From contig CM114275.1 of the NCBI GenBank assembly GCA_050084515.1, positions 3,348,001 through 3,412,000 on the forward strand: a stretch of 64,000 nt of DNA. Reading direction: 5' to 3'. This document shows positions 37,175 through 48,646 of this stretch, piece after piece. Within the stretch, counting starts at the first letter, position 1; every line of letters begins with the position of its first letter. The DNA comes from Blasia pusilla (taxonomy: Eukaryota > Marchantiophyta > Marchantiopsida > Blasiales). The notes beneath the pieces were generated by a model that saw only the letters and a list, made by a program, of their open reading frames with translations, did no database searches and was not told where the DNA came from. Position numbers and translations under genes: made by a program.

Positions 37175-38090
37175 TTTGACAAAGATCAAGTTCTTGGGGC
37201 ATGTGGTTAGTGCAAATGGAGTGAGTCCAGACATGGAGAAGGTAAGCGCGATTGCCGAATGGGAACCGCCTTCCACTATGAAGGGGATGAGGAGGTTCAT
37301 CGGAGCGGTCCTATTTTACCGTACATACGTGAAGAAATTTTTGGGAATAGTGAAACCTCTCACAGATTGGACAACAAAGTTTGCCAACACAACATGGACC
37401 GAGGAAGTGGATAAAGCGTTCAATCAAGCCAAAGAGATCCTCTCGCAGGAACTAGTTCTGAAGCTGCTGGAGTTTGACCAACCGTTCGAGGTGCACACTG
37501 ATGCTAGTGATTTCACGATTGCAGGAATGTTGGTGCAGAAAGGGAGACCTATAGCATACAAGAGCAAGAAGCTTAGTGACATCGAAAGGAGATGGCCCAC
37601 TCATGAGAAAGAGTTGTTCATGGTGGTTCATTGCTTGAGGAAGTGGCATCGCCATCTGGGACTTCACAAGACTCGAGTATTCACCGATAACATATCGATC
37701 AAGTTTTTTGAGACCCTGGATCGCGTACCACCAAAGCAACTTCGATGGCATGATACCTTGGCATTGATGAATGTGGAGCTTATCCACAAGCCGGGGAAAG
37801 ACAATGTCATTCCAGATGCGTTAAGTCGCAGGGATGAGCATTTGCCATCGACAACACAAGTGTTGAGAGCAATGTTGCCTAATGAAACAGACCTGGAAAG
37901 AAGGATTCGTGAAGGGGACATGAAGGATGCGCAAGAGAGGAAGTACCTTGGCAAGTTGAAGCGGGGCGAGAAGGTGGCCAATCTAAGTTTGAGATATGGC
38001 TTGCTAAGGTTTAAGCAGAGCAGGATCTATGTAGGCCAAGGCAAGCTACGGACCGAGGTGTTTGTGGAATGTCATGATGGACCTTGGTAG
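37122..38090 (+). pseudogene. RT thumb, RNase H and start of integrase, chromovirus E
   Basis: The 322-codon frame continues with LTKIKFLGHVVSANGVSPDM, GMRRFIGAVLFYRTYVKKF, then RNase H: FEVHTDASDFTIAGMLVQ, RRWPTHEKELFMVVHCLRKW, VFTDNISIKFFET and HKPGKDNVIPDALSRR. All acidic positions I can recognise (HTDAS, EKEL, TDN, PDALSR) are present. It ends at a stop at 38,088 within the start of the integrase zinc region. Confidence 0.88.
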
Positions 38091-39363
38091 GACACAAAGG
38101 GGAGAAATCCACTCTTGTTGTTTTGGCCAAGAGGTTCTTCTGGCCCAACATGAAGGAAGATGTTTCTCAATATGTGAAGACATGCATGATCTGTTAGGCA
38201 AACAAAGTTTCTTATGCAAAGAAACAAGGCTTACTTTGTCCTTTGCCGATCCCAGAGGGACCCTTGCAAAGCATTAGCATGGATTTCATTATGAGTCTTC
38301 CGGAGTCTGAGGGATACAACGCTATACTTGTGATAGTTGATCGGTTTAGCAAGTTGGGGAGATTTGTGCCGACGAGAGAGTCTGCAATGGCCTACACGAC
38401 TTCCCGACTGTTCTTGGATGGTTGGTGGCGAGCTTATGGATTGCCTAGGAGCATTGTGTCCGATTGAGATCCGAAGTTTACAAGTGCCTTTTGGAAACAT
38501 CTATTCAAGAGGTTCCGAACCAAACTCAGCTTTAGTACGGCCTTCCATCTGCAAACGGATGGGCAAACGGATGGGCAAACGGAAAAAGTAAACTCAGTCG
38601 TGAACCAGTACTTAAGAATTACGTGAGAGCGGACCAAAGAGATTGGGCCAAGTGGCTAAGTATGGCTAAGTATTGTTACAACTCGACCAACCATTTTGCA
38701 ACGGGAGAATCTCCATTTCTTCTGGCGTATCAAAGAGAACCAGAAGGGCCTCTTGACTTGGCTCTTTCAAGGGGCGCTACATTGGCACACACTTGTCAAG
38801 AAATGGCAGAATGTTTGTTAGTGGAAATGCAGGAACGAAAAGAGCGAGCGAGGAAAAGTCTTGCCAAGGCTCAACTAAGGTACGTGAAGCATGCTAACAA
38901 AAGTCGGCGCCAAGTGAGTTTCCAAGTTAGGGAACAAGTGTGGTTGAGTGTGAAGAATCTCACTCTTCCAAAGGAATTGTCCGCGAAATTTTCAACCAAG
39001 TATGCCAAACCGTACGTGATCAATGCAAAGTCGTTTGAGGATGTGTACACATTGGAGCTGCCCAACGAGTTCAAGATTCATCCGTCTTTCCATTTGTCAT
39101 TATTGAAGAAGTGTCTTCAAGACAATGTGCGTACAAAAAAAAGGATGGTATTGAGACCACAACCGGTCATTAGAAATGAGGAACCAGAGTTCGAGGTTGA
39201 GACCATTCTGCATTCCAGACGTAGAGCCGCCAAGTATGAGTACTTGGTCAAGTGGAAAGGCTACCATGTGAAAGAGGCGACTTGGATTGCGGAGGCGGAT
39301 CTTGAACGCATGCAAGAAGCATTGCGAGACTTCAAATGGATGCAAGATAGGCACATGCGTTAG
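38086..39363 (+). pseudogene. Integrase with C-terminal chromodomain, chromovirus E
   Basis: The zinc region (AKRFFWPNMKEDVSQYVKTC) precedes the catalytic core: SISMDFIMSLPESEGYNAI with the first Asp, IVSD-stop-DPKFTS with the second Asp beside a TGA at 38,465 where relatives have Arg, and LQTDGQTDGQTEKVNS carrying the Glu. A 12-base tandem duplication is visible at about 38,555-38,585. From 38,623 a 246-codon frame runs through the C-terminal domain (VREQVWLSVKNLTLP, HPSFHLSLLKKC) to a chromodomain, YEYLVKWKGYHVKEATWI, which in chromoviruses directs integration to heterochromatin. Confidence 0.88.
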
Positions 39364-40040
39364 TACATGGTGAAGCAAAGGACATAACTTATGACCGGAA
39401 GCTTGGGCCGATAACTCGTTGTAACTAGAAATATTTAGTTGTTGCAATAAAGAATGCATGGATTTGGAGATTCGATGCTTGTGATTGTGATTTTGAGTTT
39501 GGTAGTGCATGGCAATGAGTAGTTCTTCATAAGCTTAGGATGTAAGTCAAGGAGACCAATCAATGAGTATTTGAGGTGAGAGCTTGTATTCGGATAAGGC
39601 ATCTAGATCAGGACCAAGTGTTGAAGTACCAACATTTGGACTCGCCCTAACGTCAGTGGGGCAGATTAGAGTTTCTTGGGGTTTATGGTGATCTCATTCA
39701 TGTTGCATGAGTGAACTTAGTGACGGGCCTAAGTGGAATACAAGTGACCCAACAGTAGTATGAGTTGGCTAGGTAACCAGATGGTTGTTTACAAATAGTG
39801 AGTGAAGTGTTAGGTTGCAGACTTAGTTAGCTTATTTTGATACTTTTGATTAGTTCTTCAGAACTGGTCTAGGCTAATTGAAGTGAAGAAGTTAATAATT
39901 CTAAGTGCTGCAAGTGACAACCTAACACTTAAGCCAAAAGAGGAATTGCGGGTTAGCTACCAAAACGCAATTCAGTGTTAAGGGGTCGGCTTCCTAGAAC
40001 TTAACATTAAAAAGGTTTGCGTTGATGAGGGCATGAACCT
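39364..40040 (+). other. 3' untranslated region of chromovirus E
   Basis: About 680 bases between the chromodomain stop and the polypurine tract with no coding signal. Confidence 0.6.
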
Positions 40041-41083
40041 TCTAAGGAGGGGTGAGTGTTGCAACCCTCATAACCAAACAACACCAAATAGGTGCCAAGC
40101 GAAACATGAGAATTCAAGTGGACTCACGCTGCAATGTTCGCCCTTTGGAGAGGCATTTGGAAAGGTCTCTTGGAAAAGTCCAAGAGACGAAACACGGAAC
40201 AGAGTTGTGCATTTCATGCGTTAGTGGTCGCAACCAGGAAACCTAGACCAAATGCAAGCCAAGACTTGAGATGAGTTGAGTCTTGGAAAGTTGGTTGCCA
40301 AAGAGGTGAGAACCAATTTCGGAACATCACTATCATTTGGGGAATTTGATTGTGTTTTGGACCATAACGTTTAGCCCTAAGATGCGTTTGGGACAAATAA
40401 GGGTGCGTTAGAAAGCTTATCTTGAGACGCCTCTAACCCATTAAAGATCTCAGAAAACACATAAGTACAATGTGAGATATTGGCCGACAATAATTGTGAG
40501 AGCAATCGGGTTGAAGGCCAATTGGAGAGGCCCGGGTGTCTATCCCTAAATGTATGGAACCACGGAGATCCCCAGAAGTCCTAGTTAGGGACGAGTCTCT
40601 CCAAGATGTCTTGGAACACGAATCCCTACTTTGAGCACCAAACGGCATCTCAGAGGCATGGGATGGAACGGAGTTTGGCGATGGAACTCGAAACCCAAAC
40701 TTGATCCGAGGGAGTGGTCTTTATACGCCACGCTTGGATTCCAACCCGAGATTCACTTTGTGCAAGTCTCGATTAGGGACTCATTGGACGTCCATTGGAC
40801 GGTTGGAATTTCCAGGTGTGAAACGCCGTTTGAGGTTCCTGAACCGACCACAAAGTCTGTCCCAAGTCTTTCGAGACTTGCCCGTGTTGTAAACCGCGAA
40901 ACAAGGAAGGTTGAGCTTGATGAGAGATCGAGACGAGAACTCGGAAAGTTAGCCCGCTGATTGATCCAAGACTCGACTAACCAGAGTGCATGTTTGGATG
41001 CAGATCAGCGTTGAGAGCATGACCTACTGAACCCACGCTTTTGCAACAACAAGATAAACGTTCAAGGAGAGTAGCGCACGACA
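40041..41083 (+). repeat. Polypurine tract and 3' LTR of chromovirus E
   Basis: The purine tract AAGGAGGGGTGAG (40,044-40,056) immediately precedes the LTR at 40,057. The LTR ends at 41,083 and is followed by the GAACT duplication. Confidence 0.9.
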
Positions 41084-41088
41084 GAACT

Positions 41089-41687
41089 CGTAGATAAAAT
41101 CATCTAAGTCGATGGTGCCCAGTGCACCCGAGAAACGTCGCATGCCTCAATGGCCCTTGTCGTCTATCTCCTGCATAGTGACACGACCTCCATCTGCGAT
41201 CTCGTTACCAGACCTGATGTCTAGTGATGATTATCTAGCCACGGATGGATGTCGAGGTAGCTCCTCACTCGTAACCCCTTGGTATCTCACTCCACTCCAT
41301 GTCACACCACTACTACTGCTCGCACTACCCCGTTCTTCCAAACCCTAGAAGAACGCCGTGATGACAACCCTGTCTCACCCGCTCAAGCACTCAGACTCAC
41401 CGAGAGTCTCCCACACTCCTCACTAGCTCACCAACGTTAATGGTAATCCGGTGACGACACAACCGGCCTCACGCACACTCAACACTCAGGCTCATCATGA
41501 ACCTCCCAACTAACTTACCTAAACCACTGACATTCTCGGGTGATACACGTGACCCGTACTCAATAATTGCCGTAGATCCACAGACATGCTACACATGCAT
41601 GGAGACTACACTCGTCACTATTGCTACCCCCATCTAGCCCTAGCAACTACCCAACACCCAACACTCTCAATCACATAAGATAAGAGC
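41089..41687 (-). other. Gag start and leader of copy B between E and C
   Basis: It continues copy B after the chromovirus. The part next to 41,089 reads as the N-terminal gag region on the minus strand, and the rest is homologous to the copy A leader (for example 41,330-41,360 with 7,640-7,660). It ends at the AGGA duplication of copy C. Confidence 0.65.
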
Positions 41688-41691
41688 AGGA

Positions 41692-42050
41692 TGTCATGAC
41701 CATACGGATTATGTCGTAGAGTATAGTGTGCTAGTAGAGGCCATACCTTATATAGGGCCATAGTGTCTAGGTAGAGATGCGATTTCATACATAAGGTTGG
41801 GGGTTACTCAATTGAGGGTGAGCTTTCCAGAAGGGACCGCTCTTAGGTTGGAGGATATAAGGTGTAGTGCACTCAAAGAATAGTCATTTCTTTGAGTTGA
41901 GCCTGTTGCGTTGGGAGTTAGCCTTGGTAGTGAGTAGAGCTCTTGGCTATGGTGTTTCCCGCAAGCTTCGACCTAGATTCTCTCGTCGTGGAGTGGGTTT
42001 GGCTCGATTGTATGCGATTCTATACATGTTTTATGATAGTAGGTCTTTCA
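41692..42050 (+). repeat. Terminal repeat A1 (5' end) of copy C
   Basis: 359 bases, identical in length and nearly in sequence to 50,914-51,272. It starts TGTCATGACC and ends GGTCTTTCA. A TATA candidate (CCTTATATAGGG) is at about 41,746-41,757, so the transcript probably starts inside this repeat. No initiator tRNA-Met primer site follows it. Confidence 0.9.
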
Positions 42051-43436
42051 CGGATTTCACTCAAAGAACTGACGTAGATCAATGGTAGCTTCGGTTGTGG
42101 ATCAGTAGGATCTTGTTAGGGCTGATTGTGTACTCAGCCGTGGATGTTCGTGGCTTGTGGCCTATGTTGGAGGTGTGAATCTGGTGCGTGGTTGGTTGGG
42201 AAAGAAGCGCCTTGCTGAGAGCTTCCCAATGCACTTTAGATCGCCGGATTTCGTCAAGGGAGTTGGAAGTTATCAAGGATTGAAGATTCTGGTTCGTGTT
42301 CGACGGTTTTCTAATGTGGAGAGCTTGGAGTGCGGAAGCTCTGTTGAAGTTCATCCAGATCGGGTGAGAGGTTCCTATTGCTACTTGTTTTGTGATCTCA
42401 TGTGAAGCTATCTGCTCGAGTGTGTGGAGCGTTGCGAATTTCTGCGTGCATGAAACTAGGCGGAAGCGCTATCGGATTTGTGATTCTGGAGGTGTATGGA
42501 CAACAAGTTTGTCTGATTTTTAGCTCGGAGTACAGAGCTCGATTGTAGCTGATTTTTTGTGGAGAGATAGCTATGGTGGTCAATTGAATTTTGGTTGAAA
42601 CAGATTTGATTTTGGTTAAGGATTTGTGAAGTAATTGGTTGGTTGGTGACTCGTTCATTGTTGGAGACGCCTATCCCGTTGGGGGCGCCCTGGTTGGGCC
42701 TCTTCCCATAGCCAAGCATGGCGAACGGGGCATGTATCGGAGTTTTGAGGCTTCGAGGCAACTTGTGGTAGCTCGAGGCGGAGTAAGGAGCAAGGAGCAA
42801 GCAAGCAAGCAAGCTTGCTTGCTTGGGCATGAGGCAGTTTTTGCAGGATTTGTGATTTGAGTGTTGCATAACTGGTCACCCATCTTTGGGCTATTCTGCC
42901 TGGAGGACGCTTAACTGCTGAGTTCTTAACTATGCCAGTGTACACACTGGTGTAGCTCATTTGGTGATGTTCGGAGATGTGTTAGGCGCTTTATGTACCT
43001 CTAGCGCATAGTACGTAGCCTCTCCATGCAGGTGAAATTTTCAGGTGCTACTAGTCCGACTAGCACGTCATCGACCCGCGGCGGAGTAGCTATTGCGTTA
43101 GAATTCTGTGGTGGGTTTTGTGGATTCAGGGGGCACCACGTTTGGTGGATTGTGTTACCTTGATTTCCATTTGCGATTGGAGGATTGTCGTTGGACTTCC
43201 TGTGTTTGGATCCCCTCCATCGTTGCTTCTTGCTTGCGCGCCCATTGTTAGGGTTGACGCTGATTTCCATAGTAGTGTTACTCCTGTGAGCTACTGGTAG
43301 TGAGGCTGGAGTGATGACCAGTAGACCATGGGAGGCTTCTGGTGGTGATGATAGGTTAGGTTGCCTACACCCATAGCTAGTAGAGCTAGAATAGTATAGC
43401 GACATCGACATCATTTGGTTACTTAGTGGTGATAAT
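42051..43436 (+). other. Long leader of copy C
   Basis: About 1.4 kb without a recognisable protein. It contains a perfect 24-base palindrome at 42,802-42,825 built of CAAG repeats and their complement. No sequence like repeat B was seen here. Confidence 0.55.
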
Positions 43437-45080
43437 TTGGTGGTGGCATCGGCGTTGGTCATCACGGAGCTGTTGGGTGGTCTGGTTGGGGACCGTGGTG
43501 CGGACAATGGTGGTTTCACACAGAGTGGATTTAGGTATCGGCTACCTTTTCCACTTCCGACGGTTGATGAAGAGGAGGACGAGGGTGTTCCAAACACCGA
43601 GTCTCCTACGTTGTTATCGAGTGTTGCAGCTCCATTGATTTGGGACATGGACGGGATATATGGGGCCATGAAGGGCCCACGACGATACTCGGGTGCAGTG
43701 GGCACCATTAAGTTGGAGGACTTCATGTAGGAGTTTGATACGTGGTGTGATATGCAGATGTTGCGGAACGCCACGTTGTTTACATCCTTCTTGGCTTGGA
43801 AGGGGTTGTTTCAGCACTTGGAGGGACCACCCATGGATGATTACCATGAGTTTAGGAAGGACCATGTTGCTGAGATTGAGGCGTGGAGACAATATTGGTC
43901 TCCAGGCTATGTGTCTATCACCCATGGTAATTTTGGTAGTAGTGCTCCTACTAGGCCAGCCAGCCCGACGTTGAGTGGTACGAGTACAAGCCGGAGTGGG
44001 GGTACCAATGGAGGTACCAATGGGGATACTAGTGGAGGTACTAGTGCCCCACCATCATTTAGCCCGGTTGCAGAGTTCTTCAATAGGTTGAAGAAGAACT
44101 ATCAGGGAGTGAAGACAGAGAAGTTGAGTCTTCAAGAATTTGAGCGAAAGACTGGTGAGAGTCTTCGTGAGGCATACACTCATGTGCGACGCTTGATTTC
44201 AGTTACCTAGGGTGTGACAGAGGCTCAGGCAGTCCAATTTTGGTATGGGATCTTGGATAGAGAGTTGCGCCGTAGGGTACGTGATGCTACTCTTATGAGT
44301 GATGATTCACCCACATTGACCCATGTGTTTGCTCTATCTGAGAAGATTGAGCTTAACATGGTGAAGGAGAGAGTGGTGACATCCGCATTCAGTAGGGATA
44401 CAACTACTACTTCTCGTGTTCAGCAGCCCACCTCACACTCTCGTAGTACTGGTGGTGGTAGTAGTAGTGGGAGTCGTGGAGGGTACACACGGCCTCAGTC
44501 AGGTCCTAGAGGGACACTTGCGCAGAGACCATTGCCTTCATTTGCTGCCCCGCAGCAAGGACAGTCATGTTGGACATGTGGAGGTGATCATGTTACAAAG
44601 TTTTATCCCCAAGAGGATGGGAGACGGACTTTGGAGGATGGGCCTCAATCAGCACCAACTCACTGTGATCATTGTGGGAGACCAGGTCATCCTCGAGAGC
44701 GTTGCTTTGATCTTCATCCAGAGTTGAGATCAGGCCCCGGCCGTGGTGGAGTAGCTCCGAGAGGCCGAGGTGGTAGAGGTGGTAGGGGTGGTAGAGGTGG
44801 ACCAGTGGTTGGAGAGCCTATGGTGGCACCCCTACCACTACGACAGAGTCACCTATGGGCGCGAGGATTGAGCTTGGTTGGAGCAGAGTTGGCTACTATG
44901 GTGGTATCCAAAGATAGATCAGGTTCGGGAGGAGGGGCTTCCACTTCTTATGGAGGGGATGATCTCTCTTATATGGCGAGTGCAAAGACAAAAGTTGAGG
45001 CATCAGCTGCGATTCTGAGAGGAGCCACTCGAGCGTCGAGCCACGTGGTGCTCTTGTGGAGTTGGACCCACTGGGGGTGA
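43437..45080 (+). pseudogene. Gag, copy C (two in-frame TAG stops)
   Basis: A single frame of about 547 codons interrupted by TAG at 43,728 and 44,208. At the second, copy A has CAG. Order: KLEDFM, LFTSFLAWKGLFQHLEGPPM, PPSFSPVAEFFNRLKKNY, KLSLQEFERKTGESLREAYT (capsid-like core), LDRELRRRVRDATLM, then a first knuckle CWTCGGDHVTKFY whose last Cys is Tyr, a proper CCHC knuckle CDHCGRPGHPRERC (about 44,664-44,705), and an RGG-type tail (GRGGRGGRGGRGG). It would bind and package RNA. The end at 45,080 is a frameshift: the next segment is read in another frame. Confidence 0.8.
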
Positions 45081-45884
45081 GGGGGAGGCAGGCTAGGCTT
45101 CCCGGTCATTCTTATTGTCCGAGGTGCTTAGGACTCCATCCATGGTTCCTACGCATCCTATTGAGCCGGCAGTGGGGGACCGAGGCATCTACATCGCGTG
45201 TAGTAGACACAGATGCGGCATCTAGTGCAAGATTATGTGCGGATGGCAACCGGTGTTGGGATCCCCATTGTTTTCGACCCACGGAGCTAATGGCTTTAGG
45301 AGTTGACTTAGCTCTTGTATTTTAGCTAGCGACCACGTTGTGTGAACGTGGGGTGTTATTCTTGCTACACGTCTTTGAGGTGGATGAGGGTGTTGCGGTG
45401 GAGCGACCCTCTATGTCGTGTAGCATTGAGTACCGGTGCTACTTGTAAAGCGGCGAAGATGGATGCATTACCAGCCCGGCCAGCCATTGATCGTGAGAGG
45501 CTTACACATGGTGTATGTATGTTGGACAACCGGAGTGGGATATTCCGATTGGTGAGTCCTACAGGACAGGTGTATAGACCAGATAGAGTCTTGTTAGACT
45601 CTGGTGCCCAACCTTTGATGTTGGGAAAGGCGGCATGTATTGGTTTGAGTATTCGGAGGTCAGAGCTTGAGCCTTGCCCATTCCAGATTCAAACATCACT
45701 TGGAGGAGCCAATGATAGGTCTCAATTCATGATACGAGAGAAGTTTTCTGTACAGTTGAGACCAGATCATGCAACTGATAGCTCCCGGTTGGGAGTATCT
45801 GCGGTAGTCACATCAGCCGAGTCGTATGATGTACTAGTTGGAGGAGCAGTATTGTACCCGATGGGTTTTCAGATGGATTACTAG
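45056..45884 (+). pseudogene. Retropepsin-like aspartic protease, copy C
   Basis: The N-terminal part is read in the frame starting 45,056 and continues past a TAG as LATTLCERGVLFLL. From about 45,450 it is in the frame of the 45,342-45,884 run: LDNRSGIFRLVSPTG, then the active site VLLDSGAQPLMLGKAACIGL, CPFQIQTSLGG and YDVLVGGAVLYPMGF. The D-S-G triad is kept. A TAG at 45,882 separates it from the next domain where copy A has Trp. Confidence 0.75.
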
Positions 45885-45932
45885 ACTGAGACAGCGTCTT
45901 ATAGACCTGGTTTTCAGTCTGGGGATGGACGT

Positions 45933-47518
45933 ATGAGCCATGTTCCTGTGAGATTTATTTATGGGGCTCGACCAGGAGGGTCTTCCCCAGCAGTGTTAGC
46001 ATTTGTGGCTGGTTTTAGTGGAGTAGTCACTTGGCCAGGAGACTTTTTGGAGGGTAATGTTTCTACTATGGATTCTCCTATGCATGAGGAGGTAGAAGAG
46101 GTCCCTATTTTTGCAGCAGCGGCATCCTCATCGTTGGATGTGCCACTTTGGAGTTCAGGCGGTGCACTACGGCAGGAGGCTGATCGCCTAGTGCAGGAGG
46201 CTTGGTGTGAGGCTGTTATACCTCACGAGGAAGAGGAGGCCCCACGGCGGACTCCTACTTCTGGTCCAGTTGGGTTATCCCCTTTGGATACTACACCCAT
46301 TGTATGGCAGTATCCGCCGGAGGGCATTTGTGTGTTAGATCTCTTTGGTGGGATTAGCACTTTGGTTTGGGCTGATGTTGCAGCCGATATTCTTGTGCGG
46401 AGATACGTGTATGTGGAGCGAGATGAGACGGCCCAGAGAGTCTCATCCCGACATATTGGTCATTTGATGCGGAGATATCCTGAGTTGTTGCCGCCATCAG
46501 CTATTCGTGGGTACCAGCGTGCTTTGCCATCACACATTGCATTGTTGGGGGCGCAAGACCTTGAGAGGGTTGGCCCTATGGATTTGGTGATTGTTGGATG
46601 GCCATGTCAAGGTCATACACGTGCTGGTCGTGGTGAGGGATTACACGACCCTAGGTCTCGATTTTTTTGGGAGATGTTACGGGTGTTACGACATCTTAGG
46701 TTCATCAGACACGTGCTCTAGCTTACTTTCTGGAGAATGTTCCATTGTTGGGTGACACTCGGACCCGGATGATGGCGAGTGTTCATGAGATGCGGTCTTG
46801 GATTGGACCAGCGGTGTTGTTGGATGCAGCGCGAGTTGGCTCGCGTGCATATCGTCCACGCTTGTGGTGGACAAACTTGTTGCCTAGGGAGGTTCTACGT
46901 CGAGCATATGATGCAGTGCAGCGGGATCCTTGCCTTACAGTGGATAGTATCTTGAATACTGGGCGACTTTCTCAGGTGGTGAGGGTTATTGATCGGTCAC
47001 CCATGGTAGTGGTGAACCGTGTGGGCCAACCTAGGATGGCACTACCCACATTTGTGAGTTTTCTCACGTCACATGCATACATGGAAGGTGGTCCCGGGCT
47101 TGTATGGGATTCTCATGTGCGACAGTTGGTGGGGCCCAACGCTGATGAGAGAGAGCGTGCGATGGGATTTGCTACTGGTGTGACAGCGGTTGCTTCCATT
47201 TCTGAGGCTTCACGACGTCATGTGTTGGGTCAGGCCATGGACCTGAATTGTTTGACTTGGATTTTGAGTCTTGGTATGGCCGAGCAGCGTCGACTCCGGA
47301 CTATGTTTGTGGGTCTTCCACCCCTTGTAATGAGCTCGATGGCTACCGGGACGGTAGAGGCATCAGCTGGGGGCAAGGAGAGTAGTATTTTGCATCCTTG
47401 GAGTAAATGGGATGTAATGGCTAGGCATGTGGAGTTGGTTGCTCATGCTGGTGGAGGAGTTATTTGCTCAGATGATGGTGTAGCTAAGGGTGTACCATCT
47501 TGTGAGGGGGTTGCGTAG
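45933..47518 (+). pseudogene. DNA cytosine-5 methyltransferase-like domain, copy C (one frameshift)
   Basis: A linker of about 125 residues (VVTWPGDFLEGN, SPLDTTPIVWQYPPEGI) leads to motif I VLDLFGGIST (about 46,331), VERDETAQR, GAQDLERVGPMDLVIVGW and catalytic motif IV PCQGHT (PCQ at 46,602-46,610). A one-base frameshift near 46,699 moves the rest to another frame: motif VI FLENVPLLGD (ENV at 46,733-46,741), VIII/IX LLDAARVGSRAYRPRLWWTN, a region MVVVNRVGQPRMALPTFVSF typical of the target-recognition interval, and motif X LGQAMDLNCLTWILSLG preceded by ERAMGF and SRRHVLG (about 47,155-47,275). Every core motif is present in linear order. Predicted role: S-adenosylmethionine-dependent methylation of cytosine in DNA. 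By eye the VIII-X part most resembles DNMT3-type enzymes. No second protein domain such as PWWP or UBA was seen. Confidence 0.82.
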
Positions 47519-47524
47519 CAACCA

Positions 47525-48646
47525 ATGGCATCGTCCTCTCCCTCAAGTGTGCCAGTGGAGGAGACTTGGGAGCCATTACTTGGGCCCAAGCTTACGGGAG
47601 GTGAGAAACGACGCTTGACACAGTTCCTACATGCTTATAGGAGTTGTTTTGCCTTTAGCATGAAGGAGTTGGGTTCTCTGGTGGGACCCGGTATACGGAT
47701 TGATTTGGCTAGTGATACGCCAATCTTCCGTCGTCCCTACCGATATAGTGATATGGAGAGGGACCTGATTCAGAGTAGGACATTGGACCTTTTGGAGGCT
47801 GGATTAGTGGAGTTGTCGCATGGAGAGTATGCATCAGCCACTGTCATGCTTGCTAAAAAGGATATGCATGGCAACTACACGGATAGGCGGATGTGTGGAG
47901 ATTACCGTCCTATCAATCGGCAAACCAAGGCCGATAGGTATGCCATGCCTACACTTGAGGAGATCTTTGATGTGGTGGGACAGGCAAAGATTTTCAGTAC
48001 TTTGGATCTTCGGGCAGGATACCATCAATTGCCGATTCGGGAGAGTGACAAGGCCAAGACAGCATTTTGGGATGTCAACTCTGATGGCAAGGATTGTTTG
48101 TACCAGTGGAAATTCTTACCCTTTGGGTTGAAGAATGCACTTGCCGAGTTTCAGAGAGTGATGGACACGATCCTAGCAGGGTTGGATTTTGTTCGGTGTT
48201 ACATTGATGATATCTTGGGGTTCAGTAACACGGTGGAGGAGCATCATATACATTTGCAGATGGTGTTTGAGCGGTTGAAAGCTCATGGTCTTCGTTTGCA
48301 TCCAGGAAAGTGTAAGTTCTTCCATGAGGATGTTGAGTACTTGGGTCATGTGATCTATCCAGGTGGTTTGGGAGTTCAGCAAGCAAAGGTGGAGGCTCTT
48401 GCACTTATTCCGCGTCCGGTAGATGTGAGTAGAGTTCGAGCATTCATGGGATTGGCGAACTACTATCGGAGGTATGTGAAGGGATTTAGTGCTATGGCAA
48501 AGCCTTTGAACCAATTTCTGAAATCAGATCAAGAGTGGCATTGGAGAGATGATCAGGAGAGAGCTTTTCTGGAGCTTAAGGCCAAGTTGGTGGCCGCCTA
48601 TCTTGAGGAGACCTATCAGAGGGCGCCCATTTCAGTTACACACTAA
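47525..48646 (+). pseudogene. Reverse transcriptase, copy C
   Basis: A 373-codon frame continuing in frame from the methyltransferase-like domain after one TAG (47,516). Landmarks: GPKLTGGEKRRLTQFLHAYR, DTPIFRRPYRYSDMERDLIQ, GEYASATVMLAKKDMHGNYT, RRMCGDYRPINRQTKADRYA, FSTLDLRAGYHQLPI, LYQWKFLPFGLKNA, and catalytic CYIDDILGFS (YIDD at 48,199-48,210), then CKFFHEDVEYLGHVIYPGG and VRAFMGLANYYRRYVKGFS. Fingers, palm and thumb are complete. A frameshift at about 48,600 throws the connection to RNase H into another frame. Confidence 0.9.

Larger units (their letters stand above)
33644..41083 (+). mobile_element. Chromovirus (Ty3/gypsy with chromodomain), copy E
   Basis: A conventional LTR element of 7,440 bases. 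LTRs 33,644-34,677 and 40,057-41,083 begin TGTTGCAACC and end GCGCACGACA. The target duplication GAACT lies at 33,639-33,643 and 41,084-41,088. Internal order is gag, protease, reverse transcriptase, RNase H, integrase, chromodomain. It is inserted in the gag of copy B. Several stops make it defective. Confidence 0.93.

Noticed and set aside
44441-44663. Host RNA-binding protein with RGG box and zinc knuckles
   Set aside because: The frame is continuous with a capsid-like gag core, lies between the element repeats and has counterparts in copies A and B.
45933-46320. An additional domain in front of the methyltransferase motif I
   Set aside because: The linker is conserved among copies A, B and C but shows no family that I recognise; it is recorded only as a linker.
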